Shown piece after piece: positions 8,868-15,771 of a DNA stretch of 64,000 nucleotides (its first letter is position 1; each line of letters starts with the position of its first letter). The notes beneath the pieces were generated by a model. That model was not told the origin of the DNA, did not search any database, and worked only from the letters and a program-made list of their open reading frames with translations. The DNA comes from an uncultured delta proteobacterium. Lineage in GTDB: Bacteria; Bdellovibrionota_C; UBA2361; OMII01. Where the stretch lies: assembly GCA_903904735.1 (NCBI GenBank), contig CAIVDM010000191.1:110253-174252 (forward strand), read 5' to 3'. Made by a program: the position numbers and the translations under genes.

Positions 8868-9734
8868 GTGAAACACCCCCCTCAAGCATTGAATGCCGTT
8901 TTGGCGATAGCGCTCCTTTTCCTCGTCGGTTGCTCGGGTCGGACACCGGTTACTCCCGGGCACATCCCAGTCGCGACTGAACTAAGTCTTGAGGATGAGC
9001 AGTATGGGCACGCTGTGCTGGCTGAAGTCACGAAAACCTATCCAATCTCGCACGACCGCCAGGCGGTGCTCCGTGTTCGCGGCATCGCAGATAAGCTGAC
9101 TCGCGCCGCGGGCGCCGACTCTCACCCGTGGCACATTTACGTGCTCAAAGGCGATTCGGTCGTGAACGCCGCCGCCACTCGAGGAAACCATCTCTTCGTG
9201 TGGACCGGGATGCTTCGCACCGCCACCACTGATGGCGAACTCGCCACGGTAATCGCCCATGAACTTGGGCACGTCCTCGCTCGACACACGAAGCCAACCC
9301 CTGGCGAGGAGGCTGCGCGAGTAATGGCGGATACAAGCGGAACGATCGCGGGACAGATCGTCCGCACCCAACCGGGCTACGCGCCTCTCGCGCAGCTTGC
9401 CGCCATTCTCGTATCAGAGGGAATGAAAGCTCTCGCCGTGAATCCGAACTCACAGCGACTTGAGCACGAAGCAGACCATATTGGGTTCTTTATGATGGCT
9501 GACGCAGGCTACGATCCTCGTGAGGCGCTCCGTTTTTGGTCGAAGATGGCGCGCGTTGAAAATATCGACGCGCCAGGCCTTCAATTTTTCTCAAGCCATC
9601 CGGCGACACAAGAGCGACTTGAGGAGCTTGAAACTCTCCTGCCAGAGGCTGAGGCTAGGTTTTATGGAATTCGCCCATCTCCGAGCGCTATAGCACCAGC
9701 AGCGGGAGACGATTCGTTCGCTCTGGACAAGTAA
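8868..9734 (+). CDS. M48 family metalloprotease lipoprotein
   Basis: This is a 288-residue zinc peptidase with a lipoprotein signal (LLFLVG-C, Cys22) and the catalytic HELGH motif at residues 131-135. A downstream EHEADHIGF supplies the third metal ligand, as in the M48C (BepA/LoiP-like) group. Such proteins act in periplasmic quality control of outer-membrane proteins. No TPR repeats follow, so it is closer to the short LoiP/YcaL type than to BepA. The start is GTG at 8868, six nucleotides after the preceding lipoprotein gene. Substrates are unknown. Confidence 0.88.
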   Translation: MKHPPQALNAVLAIALLFLVGCSGRTPVTPGHIPVATELSLEDEQYGHAVLAEVTKTYPISHDRQAVLRVRGIADKLTRAAGADSHPWHIYVLKGDSVVNAAATRGNHLFVWTGMLRTATTDGELATVIAHELGHVLARHTKPTPGEEAARVMADTSGTIAGQIVRTQPGYAPLAQLAAILVSEGMKALAVNPNSQRLEHEADHIGFFMMADAGYDPREALRFWSKMARVENIDAPGLQFFSSHPATQERLEELETLLPEAEARFYGIRPSPSAIAPAAGDDSFALDK

Positions 9735-9827
9735 GCAAGTATATAGCGTGGCCCTCGCCGGGCGGCGTGAAGTGAGTTAGTCAAGACGCTTTTTGCAATC
9801 AATCCCCACAGTCATTCGGCGACTGAC

Positions 9828-10355
9828 CTACTCCGCCGAGCCAGATCCAACGAAATTGCTCGCCTTATCAGAGAAGAGCGCGTTGAAAGTCGTAAGGCTT
9901 CCGTAGCATCGGGTGATGTATCCCTGCAGCTCTACCTTGTCGGCCGCGTCCAGCACGGCATGATTGTTGATCTTCTGCTCAAGGACTCGAAGTTTCTCTC
10001 GTACTCCAATTACCTTCTTGATGAAGCTCTCTATGGGGATGTCTTTGGGCTGTATGTCGTCCTTGCCGGGAATTAGCCGTACTACCCCGCCTAGCCAACG
10101 CTTGCTTACCTCAAGATCAGACTCAATCCAGCCAAAATCCCCAAGGACCTCTCGAACGGCGAGCTTGATGCGCTGGAGCTCAGGATCCTCTGTGGTCTCT
10201 AGCGGCTTCATCTCCTGATACGAGAACGGCACGTTACGCACGTCTCCCTTGAAGTGAATGACGTAAAATTCTCCGGAATACCCAGCGATACGACCGATCC
10301 CTAAATGTGCATGTTGAATCAAGCTTCCGACGCTAAATTGAGGCTTTGTTATCAT
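9828..10355 (-). CDS. Hypothetical protein with CarD/DUF3553-like N-terminal barrel
   Basis: This is a 175-residue soluble protein. The first 50 residues (FSVGSLIQHAHLGIGRIAGYSGEFYVIHF) have the 'G-x-x-V-x-H-x-x-x-G-x-G' layout of CarD_TRCF or DUF3553 small beta-barrels, which bind RNA polymerase or nucleic acid. The rest is predicted helical with a Lys/Glu-rich segment (residues 110-150). There is no signal peptide. It diverges from ffh across a 128-bp spacer. It could be an RNA-polymerase or nucleic-acid associated factor. This is inferred from a short motif, and the C-terminal region matches nothing I recognise. Confidence 0.6.
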   Translation of the reverse strand: MITKPQFSVGSLIQHAHLGIGRIAGYSGEFYVIHFKGDVRNVPFSYQEMKPLETTEDPELQRIKLAVREVLGDFGWIESDLEVSKRWLGGVVRLIPGKDDIQPKDIPIESFIKKVIGVREKLRVLEQKINNHAVLDAADKVELQGYITRCYGSLTTFNALFSDKASNFVGSGSAE

Positions 10356-10425
10356 AGCATGGGTCTATCATGAGGCACGCTGAGCCGCCACCCTGTTCGT
10401 AATCCTGTTCGCTCATGAGCCTTTC

Positions 10426-10454
10426 TGTACATTCGGCTTTTCTCACGTTACACT
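10426..10454 (+). promoter_or_regulatory. Candidate sigma70 promoter of ffh
   Basis: TGTACA (10426-10431) and TACACT (10449-10454) are separated by 17 nt and lie about 30 bp before the ffh ATG at 10484. The fit to the consensus is four of six at each hexamer. Its position inside the longer possible reading frame of ffh supports the shorter start. Confidence 0.45.
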
Positions 10455-10483
10455 TTTTCAGATTCGCAGCGAGGAGCGTAGTC

Positions 10484-11881
10484 ATGTTTGATTTTCTTCA
10501 CGACCGATTAGAAGGCGCATTCAAAAAAATTCGAGGACGAGCTCGGCTCACAACGGCTGACGTTGAGGCGACGATGAAAGAGGTTCGGACAGCCCTCCTT
10601 GAGGGTGATGTGAACTTCAAAGTCGCCAAAGAGCTCTGCGCTCGAGTGTCCGAGCGCGCTATCGGCGAAGACGTGCTCAAGAGCCTGACTCCCGATCAGC
10701 AGATCATAAAGCTCGTACACGATGAGCTCGCCTCGGTTATGGGAGGCGAAGCGGCTGAACTAAACTTACGCTCATCCCCACCAGTCATAATAATGCTGGT
10801 TGGTCTTCAGGGATCAGGTAAGACGACAACGGCGTCGAAGCTCGCCCGACTAGTCCGAGACACTTACAAGCGAACCCCATTACTTGTACCCGCCGACGTC
10901 TACCGACCGGCGGCTATCGAACAACTCAAGACTCTCGGCAAGAATCTCGACATTCCGGTGTTTGACACGCAGCAAACCGATAAACCCCTTGATATCGCCA
11001 TCCGCGCACAGGACTTCGCCCGCAAAACCATGTGCGACGTGATGATTCTCGATACGGCCGGACGACTTCAGATCGACACGGCGTTAATGGATGAGCTTCG
11101 ACAAATCGAAGCGGCTCTTTCTCCCGCGGAGATTCTGCTTGTGGCTGACGCCATGACAGGACAAGAAGCCGTCAATGTCGCCCAAGGCTTCAGTGAAACG
11201 CTCTCACTCACGGGGCTGGTTCTTACCAAGATGGACGGTGACGCTCGAGGTGGCGCCGCTCTGTCGATGCGCGCCGTGACCGGCAAACCGATTAAGTTTA
11301 TCGGTCTCGGAGAGAAGTCCGACGCTCTCGAGCCTTTCCATCCTGAGCGCATGGCGTCACGCATCCTTGGAATGGGCGATGTAATGACCCTCATCGAGAA
11401 GGCGACTCAACAGGTCTCCCTCGAGGACTCGGCGGATTTAGAGCGCAAGTTCAAGAAAGACCAGTTTACCTTCGAGGACTTCCTCGGACAAATGCGAATG
11501 ATTAAGAAGATGGGGAGCATCTCGTCTCTCACGGCGATGATTCCGGGTCTGAACAAGCTCGCGAAGCAAGTGGATCCAGAGAAACAAGAACGCGAGTTCT
11601 CGAAGCTTGAGGCGATTATACTCTCAATGACCCCCGCCGAGCGACGGAACCACGAGATCATCAATGGAAGCAGACGAAAACGCATCGCGAAAGGCTCCGG
11701 CACCTCCGTAGAGGACGTGAACAAGCTACTCAAGCAGTTCGTCGAGATGAAGAAGATGATGAAGCAGCTGATGAAGATGGGACCGGGTATGCTTGGCGGT
11801 CTCATGGGTGGTGGAGGTCTCGGCGCGGGTGGCATGGGTGGCCTTGGCAACCTGGGGGGAATGTTTGGGCGTCGTCGATAA
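10484..11881 (+). CDS. ffh: Signal recognition particle GTPase Ffh (SRP54)
   Basis: This 465-residue protein has an N-terminal four-helix bundle, the GTPase domain with G1 GLQGSGKTTTASKLA, DTAGRLQ (G3) and TKMDGDARGGAA, and a methionine-rich M domain. The M domain ends in a run of MKKMMKQLMKMGPGM and a glycine-rich tail, as expected for binding 4.5S RNA and signal sequences. It targets nascent membrane proteins to FtsY and SecYEG. The ATG at 10484 has a GAGGAG-type ribosome site at 7 nt; upstream in-frame sequence contains the likely promoter. In related genomes ffh precedes rpsP directly, but here an unrelated hydrolase gene on the opposite strand separates them. Confidence 0.97.
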   Translation: MFDFLHDRLEGAFKKIRGRARLTTADVEATMKEVRTALLEGDVNFKVAKELCARVSERAIGEDVLKSLTPDQQIIKLVHDELASVMGGEAAELNLRSSPPVIIMLVGLQGSGKTTTASKLARLVRDTYKRTPLLVPADVYRPAAIEQLKTLGKNLDIPVFDTQQTDKPLDIAIRAQDFARKTMCDVMILDTAGRLQIDTALMDELRQIEAALSPAEILLVADAMTGQEAVNVAQGFSETLSLTGLVLTKMDGDARGGAALSMRAVTGKPIKFIGLGEKSDALEPFHPERMASRILGMGDVMTLIEKATQQVSLEDSADLERKFKKDQFTFEDFLGQMRMIKKMGSISSLTAMIPGLNKLAKQVDPEKQEREFSKLEAIILSMTPAERRNHEIINGSRRKRIAKGSGTSVEDVNKLLKQFVEMKKMMKQLMKMGPGMLGGLMGGGGLGAGGMGGLGNLGGMFGRRR

Positions 11882-11909
11882 CGCCACTTCGCGAGCGTTC
11901 AGGTTACGC

Positions 11910-12752
11910 CTAGGGACGCAGCGCACAATCGCTAAGAGCGCGCGCAAGTCGCTGTCCATCCCGCGCTAGCACGTCATTGTGTTGCCCCTCCTCACTAATT
12001 AGCAGCGAAGCGCGACTCGCCCCGACGTATCTCGTCTGTAGAACTCGCGAATGCGTCCACGGAACAACTTGGTCCTGCTTACCGTGCGCTAAGACCACAC
12101 AGGTGTCTCGCAGGTCCTTGATGAATGATTCAACTGGAAACGAATACCATACGAATGGCGAGAGCAGAGCTAAGAGTCCCATGCCGCGAACTACATCTGG
12201 GATGCTCGTATAAGGCGACAAAAGAGCAAGCGTTCCGATCGGATGACGACTCGCGATGTACGCGGCGGGACCCGATCCGAGCGACACGCCGAACGCCATT
12301 ATATCCTGCGGACGCAATCCCTCGCGTAAAATGACGTGCTGGTAGATAGCTTCAGCATCGCTGTACAAACCGCTTTCACTTGGAAACCCACTACTGTTGC
12401 CATACCCTCGATAATCAAATCCGTAACTGAGAAATCCCTGATCGCGTAACCAGGCCTGATATCCCACCGCTTGAGTCAGAACATGCCCGTTGCCGTGAAA
12501 CACGAGCGCCACCTGTCGAAAGCGGCGCTCCGTCGGACTGACTCGCCAAGTCTCTAGCGATTTCCCGTCCGCGGTCACGATAAAGGAGCGCTCCGCCCAT
12601 GTCGGCGGCGTCGGACTGCGACCACCAAAATCCGCCAGCATTCCGGGGAACACCTGGAAGGGTTGCGTTAGCACAGTCAGTATCGCGAATGCCGCCACCA
12701 GGACGGTCACTCGCTCAATTGTACGCCGGATGGGCGGCTTGTATCGGAGCAT
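11910..12752 (-). CDS. Alpha/beta hydrolase, membrane-anchored (COG1073-like)
   Basis: This is a 280-residue protein with an N-terminal hydrophobic anchor (residues about 10-35) and an alpha/beta-hydrolase fold. It has the oxyanion region VFHGNGH, the nucleophile elbow GVSLGSGP, then HGKQDQVVP (acid) and EEGQHND (His). This resembles BEM46/YqkD-type esterases or thioesterases facing the periplasm. The ATG at 12752 has GAGAGG just upstream; a GTG at 12779 would add nine residues. It converges on ffh with 28 bp between the stops. The physiological substrate is unknown. Confidence 0.75.
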   Translation of the reverse strand: MLRYKPPIRRTIERVTVLVAAFAILTVLTQPFQVFPGMLADFGGRSPTPPTWAERSFIVTADGKSLETWRVSPTERRFRQVALVFHGNGHVLTQAVGYQAWLRDQGFLSYGFDYRGYGNSSGFPSESGLYSDAEAIYQHVILREGLRPQDIMAFGVSLGSGPAAYIASRHPIGTLALLSPYTSIPDVVRGMGLLALLSPFVWYSFPVESFIKDLRDTCVVLAHGKQDQVVPWTHSRVLQTRYVGASRASLLISEEGQHNDVLARDGQRLARALSDCALRP

Positions 12753-12841
12753 TTGCCTCTCGCAAAAAGCCACTAACACATTGAAATAACAGAGTCGACA
12801 AGCGTTCCTCTCCCAAGTTTATCGGACAAACCGGGGGGATC

Positions 12842-12869
12842 TTTACGAGCGGGACGCTTTTAGTATACA
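12842..12869 (+). promoter_or_regulatory. Candidate sigma70 promoter of rpsP
   Basis: TTTACG (12842-12847) and TATACA (12864-12869) are spaced 16 nt apart. They would give a leader of roughly 33 nt before the rpsP GTG, which has an AGGAG ribosome site. Confidence 0.5.
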
Positions 12870-12908
12870 GTCCTGAGGTTATTTTATTAGCCTTTCGTAG
12901 GAGTTACT

Positions 12909-13271
12909 GTGGCAGTTGTACTTCGTCTTGCTCGACTCGGTAAGCACAAATCACCAGCGTACCGTGTTGTCGCCACCGATAAACAGAATAAGAGAGATGG
13001 AAAATTTCTTGAGGTAGTTGGAACGTATAATCCCCTTACGGCTCCAGCGACCGTATCTTTGAAAGAGGACCGCGTTAAGAAGTGGCTTGAGCGTGGCGCT
13101 CTTCCAACTGACGTCGTTCGCTCTCTCATCCGCCGTACTATCCCCGGTGTAGTTGAGGCTCGCGAGGAGCACAAGAAGAAGAAGGTTCTCGAGGCACGTC
13201 GTAAGCGCAAAGAGCGCGCAGCGAAGAGCCCAGCGAAAACCACAAAGACAAAGGCTGCGAAGTCTAAGTAG
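12909..13271 (+). CDS. rpsP: 30S ribosomal protein S16
   Basis: This 120-residue ribosomal protein begins with the S16 block VVLRLARLGKHKSPAYRVVATD and contains VGTYNPL. It has a C-terminal Lys/Ala-rich extension (about 35 residues) beyond the usual 80-90 residue core, a common variation. S16 is an early-assembly protein of the 30S 5' domain. The start is GTG with AGGAG 5-6 nt upstream. The next gene is trmD, but a strong hairpin terminator lies between them. The KH-domain gene and rimM that normally sit between rpsP and trmD are absent here. Confidence 0.97.
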   Translation: MAVVLRLARLGKHKSPAYRVVATDKQNKRDGKFLEVVGTYNPLTAPATVSLKEDRVKKWLERGALPTDVVRSLIRRTIPGVVEAREEHKKKKVLEARRKRKERAAKSPAKTTKTKAAKSK

Positions 13272-13292
13272 TCAACCGTATCGGTTTGTCTA

Positions 13293-13330
13293 GGCGGTCG
13301 GTTCCACAGGTTTGGGAACGACCGCCTTTT
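13293..13330 (+). terminator. Rho-independent terminator/attenuator between rpsP and trmD
   Basis: The arms GGCGGTCG (from 13293) and CGACCGCC (ending 13326) extend inward to about 12 bp with one bulge, and are followed directly by TTTT. It lies between the rpsP stop and the trmD start, so trmD must rely on read-through or its own promoter. Confidence 0.8.
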
Positions 13331-13363
13331 CATTTTCTGGCACTCTCAGGTAGTGTGGCGCTT

Positions 13364-14056
13364 GTGTGGAACGTAGAGCTACTGACGATATTTCCGGATA
13401 TATTCTCAAGTTTTCTTAAGGCGAGCCTAGTCGGTAAAGCGATAGATCGCGGGCTGCTTTCAGTGAAGGCGACAAACATCCGTGATTTTTCCGCCCCTCC
13501 ACATAACAAGGTGGATGACACGCCCTATGGTGGTGGTGCGGGAATGGTCATGATGGTTGACCCACTCATGAAAGCCATCGAATCCGCCCGTAGCAGACTT
13601 CCCCAGGCAAAGACGATCCTGCTCTCTCCGGGCGGCCCCCGCTTCACTCAGACAAAAGCCATCGAAATGGCGACAGCTCCCGAGACTATTTTCGTCTGCG
13701 GACGTTATGAGGGCGTCGACCAACGGGTTCTCGACCTTGGTATCGATGAGGAGCTTTCGATCGGTGACTTCGTTGTCATGGGAGGAGAGGTGCCCGCGAT
13801 GATGGTGATCGAAGCCTGTTTGCGTCTCAGGCCGGATGTAATCCACAACAGCGACTCGACGCTGTTTGAGTCGTTTTCGCCTTCGCTGGGAGATGGCAGC
13901 TGGGTGGAGGCCCCTCAATATACTCGCCCCGAAGACTTTCGGGGCCACAGAGTTCCCGAAGTTCTTTTATCCGGAAACCACAAAGCGATACTCGAGTGGA
14001 GAACCGCCGAGAGTAGAAAAAAGACCGAGATTCTCAAATCAAAGAGCTCGCGATGA
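13364..14056 (+). CDS. trmD: tRNA (guanine-N1-)-methyltransferase TrmD
   Basis: This 230-residue SPOUT methyltransferase makes m1G37 in tRNAs and so prevents +1 frameshifting. Family blocks are WNVELLTIFPDIF at the N-terminus, DTPYGGGAGMVM, LLSPGGPRFTQ, FVCGRYEGVDQRV and the knotted SAM-binding segment SIGDFVVMGGEVPAM. The family normally starts close to the tryptophan, so I take GTG at 13364; GTG at 13355 is also possible. The longer frame starting at 13286 would include the terminator hairpin and is rejected. The stop overlaps the next gene's ATG (ATGA). Confidence 0.95.
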   Translation: MWNVELLTIFPDIFSSFLKASLVGKAIDRGLLSVKATNIRDFSAPPHNKVDDTPYGGGAGMVMMVDPLMKAIESARSRLPQAKTILLSPGGPRFTQTKAIEMATAPETIFVCGRYEGVDQRVLDLGIDEELSIGDFVVMGGEVPAMMVIEACLRLRPDVIHNSDSTLFESFSPSLGDGSWVEAPQYTRPEDFRGHRVPEVLLSGNHKAILEWRTAESRKKTEILKSKSSR

Positions 14057-14625
14057 CAGACACCGCCAAGTTTAGCCTGAATTTAGCCTTGTTGCATGAC
14101 GGAATGGTCGATAAGACCGGCAAGACCGTCACTACGTCAGTAACCCTCATCGACGTACACGACATCTCGCGAAGTTGTCGAACCTACGGCGTCGAATCCT
14201 TCAGTGTCGTACACCCGTCACAAACTATGCGAGCTCTTGTTCGCTCCGTGAAACAACATTGGGACAGTGACTTCGGCGCGGCCTACAATCCCAACCGTCA
14301 GGATGCTCTTGGCGTTCTGCATATCGCGAGCGATCTCGACGAGGCGCTCGCACAGATCGAAAAACGCACAGGGCGCATCCCGAAAATTATAGCCACCTCT
14401 GCTCGAGACGGCGACGACCGCGTCTCGTATGGCCAGATGCGTGAGACGATGCAAGCCTCGGATGATTCATACCTACTCATCTTTGGCACAGGATGGGGAA
14501 TGGGACCGGAACTGATGGCAAAAGCCAATTATACTCTTAAGCCGATAGTAGGACCAACGCCCTACAATCACCTTTCAGTGCGCGCCGCCTGCGCCATTAT
14601 TCTCGACCGACTGCGGGGTCAGTAA
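14053..14625 (+). CDS. SPOUT-type RNA methyltransferase (Methyltrn_RNA_4, COG4752)
   Basis: This 190-residue protein follows trmD with an ATGA overlap, the arrangement seen in deltaproteobacteria and Aquifex-like genomes. It contains LLHDGMVDKTGKTVTTSVT at the start and the trefoil-knot region LLIFGTGWGMGPELM plus PIVGPTPYNHLSVRAACAI, characteristic of the COG4752 family. The modified RNA and position are not established for this family member. The 3' end overlaps the convergent rdgB gene by 29 nt. Family assignment is firm; the target is unknown. Confidence 0.88.
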   Translation: MTDTAKFSLNLALLHDGMVDKTGKTVTTSVTLIDVHDISRSCRTYGVESFSVVHPSQTMRALVRSVKQHWDSDFGAAYNPNRQDALGVLHIASDLDEALAQIEKRTGRIPKIIATSARDGDDRVSYGQMRETMQASDDSYLLIFGTGWGMGPELMAKANYTLKPIVGPTPYNHLSVRAACAIILDRLRGQ

Positions 14626-15196
14626 GGTTAAGAACCGAAAGGAGGCTCGTGAGGGCCTTAACGCGGTGCGACGGATAGCCTCCTAGGGAGCTCAATTCCG
14701 CGAGAGTCTGGTTCTCCCCCAATGGCGTGAAGAAGTGACTGTACGGCACAGGCGACGATGGAGCCGCGGCCCCCCTTGGAAAAGACACAAAACCATCGAT
14801 GGCACCCTCCACTGATACGCTCCTTCCTCCCGTATCAGCGAAGCACATACAGCACCGAAAGGTAGCCTCATACGCGAAATCGGGCACAAGTAGATCCCTC
14901 ATGCGGGCAAAGCCGAAACCCGCGGTATAGACGCCGGGTAGGTTCCCCAACGAGGGGACCTCGATCCCCGAATCATCGGCGATACAAGAAATGCCGCTCC
15001 AAGTCGCGTACGAAATCGCCTTAACACGCGCGTTTTCATAATACGTCGTCCCGACTTCAGAGACCGATGGAGGAGGCTTATGTGCTGAGCAGATCGTAAA
15101 ATCCCCTAGTCCCTCCACAAGGACTCCCAAAGACGCCGCGACCGTAGTCACTTCCACTAGTTTCGCTTTATTAGTACTCGCGAAGAGCAATCTCAT
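14597..15196 (-). CDS. rdgB: dITP/XTP pyrophosphatase (RdgB/HAM1 family)
   Basis: This 199-residue house-cleaning NTP pyrophosphatase hydrolyses non-canonical purine triphosphates (dITP, XTP) to monophosphates. Diagnostic sequence includes FASTNKAKLVEV (P-loop-like SxNxxK), TYYENARVKA, CIADDSGIEVPSLGNLPGVYTAGFG and the C-terminal SHRVKAL. The ATG at 15196 is at the expected N-terminus. It is single on the minus strand, with its end overlapping the SPOUT methyltransferase gene tail-to-tail. Confidence 0.93.
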   Translation of the reverse strand: MRLLFASTNKAKLVEVTTVAASLGVLVEGLGDFTICSAHKPPPSVSEVGTTYYENARVKAISYATWSGISCIADDSGIEVPSLGNLPGVYTAGFGFARMRDLLVPDFAYEATFRCCMCFADTGGRSVSVEGAIDGFVSFPRGAAAPSSPVPYSHFFTPLGENQTLAELSSLGGYPSHRVKALTSLLSVLNLTDPAVGRE

Positions 15197-15288
15197 ATGA
15201 GCATGGCGATGAAATGAGGTTCTAGAGCTATCAATTCCACGTAAGAATATATCTTATCACGCACTCTCCTGAATGATACCATACGGTC

Positions 15289-15768
15289 ATGATCGATTCA
15301 TTACTCGTCCACCTTCAGAACGGTTTCAACACTCCTCTGTTGGTGGCCGCTCTGCTTGGCGTACTCATTGGGGTTGAGCGAGAGATCGCAGGTAAAGATC
15401 CGAGCATACGTACATTCTCTCTAATTAGTATGGGTAGTTGCCTGTTCGCCATGCTCTCGTATGAGAGCGTGACGGAGTTCGGTGTTGGCGATCCCGCCCG
15501 AATCGCGGCCCAGATCATTCCAGGTATCGGGTTTATAGGCGCGGGAACAATATTTCGCTCAAAGTATGGTGTATCAGGGTTTACCACCGCGGCTCTCATG
15601 TGGGTAACCGCCGGCATCGGTATGTCAGTTGGGCTTCGGCGCGCGGACTTGGCTGTTTCAGCCACAATTATAGGGCTTTTTCTTACGCTCTCACTGCGGG
15701 TAGTTCATAAGTTCATCCGTCACAATCGACGAACCAGTCACTTTCCGTTAGATCCCGTGGACCAGTAA
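15289..15768 (+). CDS. MgtC/SapB family membrane protein
   Basis: This 159-residue inner-membrane protein has four or five TM helices. The MgtC core GVLIGVEREIAGKDPSIRTFSLISMGSCLF, then PGIGFIGAGTIFR and GFTTAALMWVTAGIGMSVG, is well conserved. The C-terminal ACT-like cytosolic domain of virulence MgtC is missing, so this is the short form. Such proteins are linked to adaptation to low magnesium and to F-type ATPase control, but a function for this short type is not settled. A perfect palindrome with a T-rich tail follows within 12 nt of the stop. Confidence 0.88.
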   Translation: MIDSLLVHLQNGFNTPLLVAALLGVLIGVEREIAGKDPSIRTFSLISMGSCLFAMLSYESVTEFGVGDPARIAAQIIPGIGFIGAGTIFRSKYGVSGFTTAALMWVTAGIGMSVGLRRADLAVSATIIGLFLTLSLRVVHKFIRHNRRTSHFPLDPVDQ

Positions 15769-15771
15769 GGC

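Noticed and set aside
13286..13363. Upstream extension of the trmD reading frame
   Set aside because: It contains the rpsP terminator hairpin and lacks TrmD similarity; GTG at 13364 fits the family.
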